Positions 7,524-10,938 of a DNA stretch of 10,938 nt are shown one piece after another (positions within the stretch are counted from its first letter, which is position 1; each line of letters starts with the position of its first letter). A program made the position numbers and the translations under genes. Below the pieces are notes generated by a model. That model was given only the letters and a program-made list of their open reading frames with translations. It had not been told where the DNA came from and ran no database searches. The stretch is from an uncultured Oscillospiraceae bacterium (GTDB taxonomy: Bacteria; Bacillota; Clostridia; Oscillospirales; Acutalibacteraceae), in NCBI GenBank assembly GCA_900552925.1, contig USBH01000028.1:1-10938 (forward strand), in the 5' to 3' direction.

Positions 7524-8219
7524 ATGAGCAACACCCTGTATTGGATGGTTACGATCATTGATCGGAACCAGAGCCGCAAGTTTCTCTCCTTTTACCGGAA
7601 CTACGGCATTTCGGTCGTGCTGAGCACGCTCGGGCACGGCACCGCCGCCTCCAACGTGCTCAACTACTTCAGCCTGGAGGCGACGCAGAAGGCCGTCCTG
7701 TGCGCCGTCGTCACGGACACCGTGTGGAACGCCGTGAAGAAGGGGCTCGAGACGATCATGCAGATCGATATTCCGGGCACCGGCGTCGCCTTTGTCGTCC
7801 CGGTCAGCAGCGTGGGCGGCAAGCGCCAGCTGCAGTTCATCACAAGCGGCATGCCCTTTATGAAAGGAGAAGAAAGCGTTTTGAAAGATACGAAATACGA
7901 GCTTCTGGTCGTCGTCGCGAACCAGGGCTATACGGAAACCATCATGGAGGCGGCGCGGCGCGGCAAGGCGGCCGGCGGCACCATGATCCACGCCAAGGGC
8001 ACCGGCATGGAGGGCGCGGAGAAGTTCCTCGGCGTTTCGCTCGCCGCGGAAAAGGAGCTGATCTTCATCGTCGTGCGCCGCGAGCAGAAAAACGAGGTGA
8101 TGTCCGCCATCATGGAGGACGCCGGGATCGAGACCCGGGCGGGCGCCATCGTGTTTTCGGTGCCCGTCACGAGCACCGCGGGCCTGCGCCTGACCGACCT
8201 GACCGCCGACGCCGAATAA
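7524..8219 (+). CDS. Tandem P-II-like (GlnB-fold) regulatory protein
   Basis: The 231-residue soluble protein is two P-II-like ferredoxin-fold domains in one chain. The C-terminal domain (about 125-225) is closest to canonical P-II: strand YELLVVVAN, helix ETIMEAARRGKAAGG, the T-loop region GGTMIHAKGTGMEGAEKFLGV (151-171), strand ELIFIVVRRE, helix KNEVMSAIMEDAGI, and the last strands ending VFSVPVTSTAGL. The N-terminal domain (about 4-108) repeats the pattern (YWMVTIID, NAVKKGLETIMQIDI, AFVVPVSSVGG) but its T-loop region (GTAASNVLNYFSLEATQ) lacks the IHAKGTG-like sequence. P-II proteins bind ATP/ADP and often 2-oxoglutarate or other metabolites and control partners, often membrane transporters. 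The neighbour 27 bp upstream is a DUF1538 membrane protein, the probable partner. AAAGGA (7508-7513) gives the ribosome binding site for 7524. The last codons and the stop lie within a long inverted repeat. Confidence 0.88.
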   Translation: MSNTLYWMVTIIDRNQSRKFLSFYRNYGISVVLSTLGHGTAASNVLNYFSLEATQKAVLCAVVTDTVWNAVKKGLETIMQIDIPGTGVAFVVPVSSVGGKRQLQFITSGMPFMKGEESVLKDTKYELLVVVANQGYTETIMEAARRGKAAGGTMIHAKGTGMEGAEKFLGVSLAAEKELIFIVVRREQKNEVMSAIMEDAGIETRAGAIVFSVPVTSTAGLRLTDLTADAE

Positions 8220-8325
8220 GTCCCGGCGCAATGCGCCTTTGCGCACGCCGGCCGGTCCGCTGCACCGCGCGAAGCCGCGACGCGGGTGAACCGCATCGCG
8301 AATCACTTTGCGCCGGACTTACGGC
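8211..8325. repeat. Long imperfect inverted repeat overlapping the end of the P-II-like gene
   Basis: The arms are 8211-8231 and 8308-8325. GCCG (8211-8214) pairs with CGGC (8322-8325); TAAGTCC (8217-8223) pairs with GGACTTA (8315-8321); GGCGCAA (8225-8231) pairs with TTGCGCC (8308-8314). Only AA (8215-8216) and C8224 are bulged, so 18 pairs close a 76-nt interior. The interior contains a hairpin TGCGC-CTTT-GCGCA (8232-8245) and further GC-rich pairing. The left arm covers the last two codons and the TAA. It precedes the terminator at 8344. It may be a structured 3' UTR, a small palindromic repeat or a MITE-like remnant. The rest of the 226-bp gap up to 8445 shows no gene. Confidence 0.7.
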
Positions 8326-8343
8326 AAAACTACAGCAAAAGAG

Positions 8344-8381
8344 AACGCAGGGCAGGATCTTTCGATCTCCCCTGCGTTTTT
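8344..8381 (+). terminator. Intrinsic terminator after the P-II-like gene
   Basis: AACGCAGGG (8344-8352) pairs with CCCTGCGTT (8370-8378). An inner GATC/GATC helix (8356-8359 with 8364-8367) extends the stem, and the T tract starts at 8377 (TTTTT, then AATTTT). On the minus strand the hairpin is followed by a pyrimidine-rich CTCTTTTG, so it may also terminate the convergent deoxyribosyltransferase-like transcript. Confidence 0.85.
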
Positions 8382-8445
8382 AATTTTGATATTGTGTGCA
8401 TGGGCAAGACAGAGCTGCATCAAGGCTGCGCCCGATAACACGGGG

Positions 8446-8841
8446 CTACCACTGCGCCAGAATCGCGTCCGCAATCTCCGCCGTGCTGCCGACCAGCTTC
8501 TGCACCTGCGGCAGCCAGTAAAAGGCCGAGGTGTTTTCGTCGCACCGGAAGTACGCGTCGTCGCTGTGGCACAGGAAAATCCGCTTTTCCAGCGCGATCG
8601 CCATGCCGAACTCCGTGTGCGTGCCCCGGCCCTGCGGCGAAAGCACGATCACGACGTCCGCCTCCCGCACGCCCGCGCATTCTCGCTCGCCGATATCGCG
8701 CAGCGCTTCTGCGTCCTGCACGTCCTCCGGACAATGCTGCGTCCAGTCGTAGGTATGCACCCAGCCGGCCGCCTGCAGCCGCTGCGAAAGCGCACGCACC
8801 TGCGCATAATTTTTAAGGCTCGAGGCGATGTAGAACTTCAT
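8446..8841 (-). CDS. Nucleoside 2-deoxyribosyltransferase-like protein
   Basis: The 131-residue cytosolic protein has the small flavodoxin-like fold of the nucleoside 2-deoxyribosyltransferase superfamily, whose members cleave or transfer the N-glycosidic bond of (deoxy)nucleosides or nucleotides. It begins KFYIASSLKN (beta-1 with the ligand-contacting loop). YDWTQ is at 31-35, and the core strand with acidic residue is ADVVIVLSP (61-69). The catalytic-type motif is GRGTHTEFGMA, with E77 in the position of the family nucleophile glutamate. Length is near the family norm. The start at 8841 has GGAGG (8848-8852) 6 nt upstream; a longer in-frame start at 8919 lacks such a site and would add 26 residues with no family resemblance. 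Exact substrate is unknown; nucleotide salvage or removal of damaged nucleotides are possible roles. Confidence 0.85.
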   Translation of the reverse strand: MKFYIASSLKNYAQVRALSQRLQAAGWVHTYDWTQHCPEDVQDAEALRDIGERECAGVREADVVIVLSPQGRGTHTEFGMAIALEKRIFLCHSDDAYFRCDENTSAFYWLPQVQKLVGSTAEIADAILAQW

Positions 8842-8949
8842 CTTTGTCCTCCGGTTTTCCCTGTCGTCTCCGCAAAACTGCAAAATGCAGCAGCCAAGGG
8901 ACGCGCGCGGAAAAATCACTCTGCCGCCTGCCCTGCATCGTGCGGCGGT

Positions 8950-10272
8950 TTATTCCTCGATCACGATCGTTGCGACGGAACGCGGCGCGAGCGTGAGCGG
9001 CGCGGAATGGTCCGACATCCGCAGGAACGCAGATTTCTCCTCCTGCGCCTCGTTGATCGCGACGACGGCGATTTTGCCGTCCGGGCGCTCAAACGCGGTG
9101 ATCGTGAGGTCGCGGTCGTACGACGACGTCGCAAGGCGCACGGAGCCCTTCGGGATATACTTCGAGAAGTGCGCGAGGCCGTAGTACGACGGCTGCAGCG
9201 TCAGCTCCTTCGTATCGGTGTTCACATGGACCGGCGCCGCGCAGCCGGTGTAGCGGTAATGGTACGGGCCGCCGGTCTGGTCGAGCAGCAGGTTCCAGTC
9301 GACCGCGGCCTGCATGCCGTTGTTCATGTCGCCGAGGATCTCGCGCGCATACTGCATCGTGCCGTCCTTCGCGCCGCGCGACATGCCGAGGCAGTACTCG
9401 GTCTCGATCAGCACCTTGTCCGGGAACGCTTCGTGCGTCAGGCCGAGCGCGTCGAAATGGTCGCCGGAATACCAGTGGAAGCCGATGCCCCACACGCGCT
9501 CCCGCACGGCCGGATCGCGCAGCGTGTCGCGGGCGCGCTCGTAGACGCGCTCCTTGTTGTGGTCCCAGATGATGAACTTCATCGGGATACCGTGCGCGTC
9601 GAGCACCGGGCCGAGATGGTCGCGGATCAGCTCCGCTTCGCCCTCCGCCGTATAGCGGCAGCTCTCCCAGGTCTGCGCCGCCCACGGCTCGTTCTGCACG
9701 GTCATCGTGAGAATCTGCACGCCCTCCGCCGCGTAGCTCTCGAGATAGCGCGCGACGTATTCGGCCCACGGCGTTTTCCATTCGTCGAGCAGCTCGCCGC
9801 CGGCGCGCGTGCTGCCGTTGGATTTCATCCAGGGCGGCGGGCTCCACGGCGAGGCGAACAGGAACAGCTCCGGCGCAGCGGCGACGATATCCTTCACCAT
9901 CGGCAGGACGTACTTGCGGTCCTGCCCGAGGTCGAAGGTCTTCATCTCACGGTCGCCCGGCTCGGTGTACGCATACTCCTGCGTCGCGAAATCGCAGCTG
10001 CCGATATGCATGCGGCCGAGCTCGTAGCCGAGCCCCTCCTTTGAGTAGAAGAGGCGCAGCACCTCTTTCTTTTTGTCCTCCGGAAGCTGCGCGTAGCAGT
10101 AGGCCGCGGCCTCCGTCAGCGCGCTGCCGAAGCCCAGCCAGGTCTGCTTTTTGGCGTCCCGGTAAACGTTCAGCACTTTGAGCTCGGTGTTGATATCCGC
10201 CGTCACGCGCGGCAGGATCTGTGGCTCCAGCTTTTTGTCGGCCGTCGAAACGACCATTTCCGTAATTCTCAT
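8950..10272 (-). CDS. Glycoside hydrolase family 30 enzyme
   Basis: The 440-residue protein is a GH30 clan-A beta-glycosidase, related to glucosylceramidase, beta-1,6-glucanase and beta-xylosidase enzymes. Visible landmarks are GFGSALTEAAA near the N-terminus (48-58), SPWSPPPWMK (141-150), the acid/base motif TVQNEP with E195, GIGFHWYSGDHF (263-273), and the nucleophile region VLIETEYC, with E292 the likely nucleophile. The barrel is followed by a C-terminal beta-rich part (about 350-440), as in family members with a side beta-domain. There is no signal peptide, so it acts in the cytosol, probably on imported beta-linked oligosaccharides or glycosides; the exact bond is not decidable. I chose 10272 because AAGGAG (10282-10287) lies 9 nt upstream; the in-frame ATGs further up (10305, 10296) lack a comparable site. 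A dedicated promoter lies at 10338-10365. Confidence 0.92.
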   Translation of the reverse strand: MRITEMVVSTADKKLEPQILPRVTADINTELKVLNVYRDAKKQTWLGFGSALTEAAAYCYAQLPEDKKKEVLRLFYSKEGLGYELGRMHIGSCDFATQEYAYTEPGDREMKTFDLGQDRKYVLPMVKDIVAAAPELFLFASPWSPPPWMKSNGSTRAGGELLDEWKTPWAEYVARYLESYAAEGVQILTMTVQNEPWAAQTWESCRYTAEGEAELIRDHLGPVLDAHGIPMKFIIWDHNKERVYERARDTLRDPAVRERVWGIGFHWYSGDHFDALGLTHEAFPDKVLIETEYCLGMSRGAKDGTMQYAREILGDMNNGMQAAVDWNLLLDQTGGPYHYRYTGCAAPVHVNTDTKELTLQPSYYGLAHFSKYIPKGSVRLATSSYDRDLTITAFERPDGKIAVVAINEAQEEKSAFLRMSDHSAPLTLAPRSVATIVIEE

Positions 10273-10337
10273 CGGTTTCAACTCCTTGCAAAACATTTTC
10301 CCCATGAGAAGAAGCCTTCCGACACTTCTCTAGCTTA

Positions 10338-10365
10338 AGTATAGCAGACGGCCTAAAAATTTCAA
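10338..10365 (-). promoter_or_regulatory. Promoter of the GH30 gene (minus strand)
   Basis: On the minus strand TTGAAA (10360-10365) and TATACT (10338-10343) are 16 bp apart, in an A/T-rich island between two GC-rich genes. The predicted start near 10331 gives a leader of about 60 nt. No operator-like palindrome is obvious around it. Confidence 0.75.
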
Positions 10366-10406
10366 CACGACATTTTTATTTTTATGCAGGAAATTTAAAA
10401 GATAAA

Positions 10407-10436
10407 GGGCGCGGCCGTCCGCAGACAGCCGCGCCC
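10407..10436 (-). terminator. Terminator hairpin after the M23 gene
   Basis: GGGCGCGGC (10407-10415) pairs with GCCGCGCCC (10428-10436), with a further GTC/GAC pairing inside. Read on the minus strand it lies about 40 nt after the M23 stop and is followed by TTTATCTTTT, a broken U tract. On the plus strand it is followed by CTTTT, but no plus-strand gene ends here. Confidence 0.75.
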
Positions 10437-10474
10437 CTTTTGCGTCCCTGAAGCGATGCCGGGGACAGGGTTTC

Positions 10475-10889
10475 TCAGCCAAACAGGTTTTCCGGGTTGA
10501 ACGGCACGCCGTCCTCGCTCGCCTCGAGGTGCAGGTGGGCGTCCATCGCCGACTCAAACGGCGCCGCCGTCACGCTACCGATGTCCTGCCCGGCAGAGAC
10601 GATCTCGCCGGGCTCGACGAGGAAGGTCTCGCCCAGGCCGCAGTAGCGCACCTCATACGCGCCGTGCTCGATAACAATTGTATTCCCGAGCAGCATGTCC
10701 GTATACGTCTCTTTGACGAGGCCGTTCGCGACGGCCTTCACGGTCTCGCCGTGCGCCGCCGCGTAGTCGACGCCCATGTGCGCGCGGTAATCGCGCATCG
10801 TCTCGGAATAGACCGGGTCCTCCGAATAGGCGAGCAGGATCTCTTCGCTTTCAACCGGGCGCGTGTAGCCAACGCTCACCGTGTACTCC
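10475..10889 (-). CDS. M23 (LytM/SpoIIQ-like) peptidase-family protein, 3' part only
   Basis: About 137 C-terminal residues are present; the start lies beyond the insert, and the MGSEMCIRD that seems to precede them is adapter-encoded. The fragment is an M23/LytM domain: metal ligands are expected in AHMGVDYA (HxxxD) and DAHLHLEA (HxH), with GNTIVIEHG and GQDIG as the usual core strands between. The segment that normally reads Y-x-H-L here reads RYCGLGE, so the extra catalytic histidine appears replaced by glycine. Together with the C-terminal DGVPFNPENLFG, this resembles SpoIIQ-type sporulation proteins more than cell-wall hydrolases, but that is inference; a cell-separation or envelope-remodelling M23 protein is the alternative. 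Membrane anchor and N-terminus cannot be seen. A hairpin terminator follows at 10407-10436. Confidence 0.85.
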
Positions 10890-10938
10890 CTGTCTCTTAT
10901 ACACATCTCCGAGCCCACGAGACTGCAGCTAATCTCGT
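10890..10938 (-). other. Nextera i7-side sequencing adapter (non-genomic)
   Basis: Positions 10890-10908 are the Tn5 mosaic end in reverse (CTGTCTCTTATACACATCT). Positions 10909-10923 are the rest of the Nextera read-2 adapter. Positions 10924-10931 (TGCAGCTA) sit in the i7 index place and, from memory, match index N728. Positions 10932-10938 (ATCTCGT) begin the P7 sequence. None of this is genomic. It supplies the false start of the last open frame. Confidence 0.98.

Noticed and set aside
5970..8306. A 778-codon open frame on the minus strand opposite the DUF1538 and P-II-like genes
   Set aside because: Asp/His/Arg/Glu-rich shadow of two real genes; it runs across their intergenic gap and terminator-proximal repeat and has no ribosome binding site or motif.
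8924..8948. CCGCC/GGCGG hairpin just past the GH30 stop as a terminator
   Set aside because: Five-pair stem with a 15-nt loop, and the T run on the minus strand comes about eight bases late; too weak to call.
8308..10044. A 578-codon open frame on the plus strand across the deoxyribosyltransferase-like and GH30 genes
   Set aside because: Arg/Val/Leu-rich shadow that crosses a terminator and two real minus-strand genes; no recognisable domain.
1..10938. CRISPR array, tRNA, rRNA, insertion sequence or phage genes
   Set aside because: I saw no direct repeat-spacer pattern, tRNA-like cloverleaf, rRNA signature, transposase or phage motif; the only transposon-derived sequence is the Tn5 mosaic end of the library adapters.

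Overview
The window is one genomic insert (about positions 41-10889) flanked on both sides by Illumina Nextera/Tn5 adapter sequence, so the outermost ~40-50 bases are not biology and the first and last genes are cut at the adapter junctions. The genomic part has GC-rich coding sequence, GGAGG-type ribosome binding sites, sigma-A-like promoters and U-tract terminators. Its gene set (pyruvate formate-lyase behind a ZTP riboswitch, a siroheme/4Fe-4S reductase-like protein, a cytosolic GH30 enzyme, an M23 protein resembling SpoIIQ) suggests an anaerobic Clostridia-type Bacillota, perhaps from a gut community. That assignment is inference; no rRNA or other marker gene is present.

Left block, plus strand: the 3' part of a nitrite/sulfite-reductase-like protein with two 4Fe-4S clusters. 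It is followed by a promoter, a ZTP (pfl-type) riboswitch with an intrinsic terminator, and the pflB-pflA operon for pyruvate formate-lyase and its radical SAM activase. ZTP accumulates when 10-formyl-tetrahydrofolate runs short. Switching on formate production under that condition feeds one-carbon metabolism.

Middle block: a strong terminator closes pflBA. Two minus-strand genes follow, an MBL-fold hydrolase and, downstream of it, a SAM-dependent methyltransferase. A divergent promoter region separates them from a plus-strand pair: a two-repeat DUF1538 membrane protein and a soluble protein made of two fused P-II-like domains. This pair looks like a membrane protein with a dedicated nucleotide-sensing regulator and is the least understood system here. 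Its 3' end carries an unusually long imperfect inverted repeat and then a terminator.

Right block, minus strand: a nucleoside 2-deoxyribosyltransferase-like protein, a GH30 glycoside hydrolase with its own promoter, and the 3' part of an M23 (LytM/SpoIIQ-like) peptidase-family gene.
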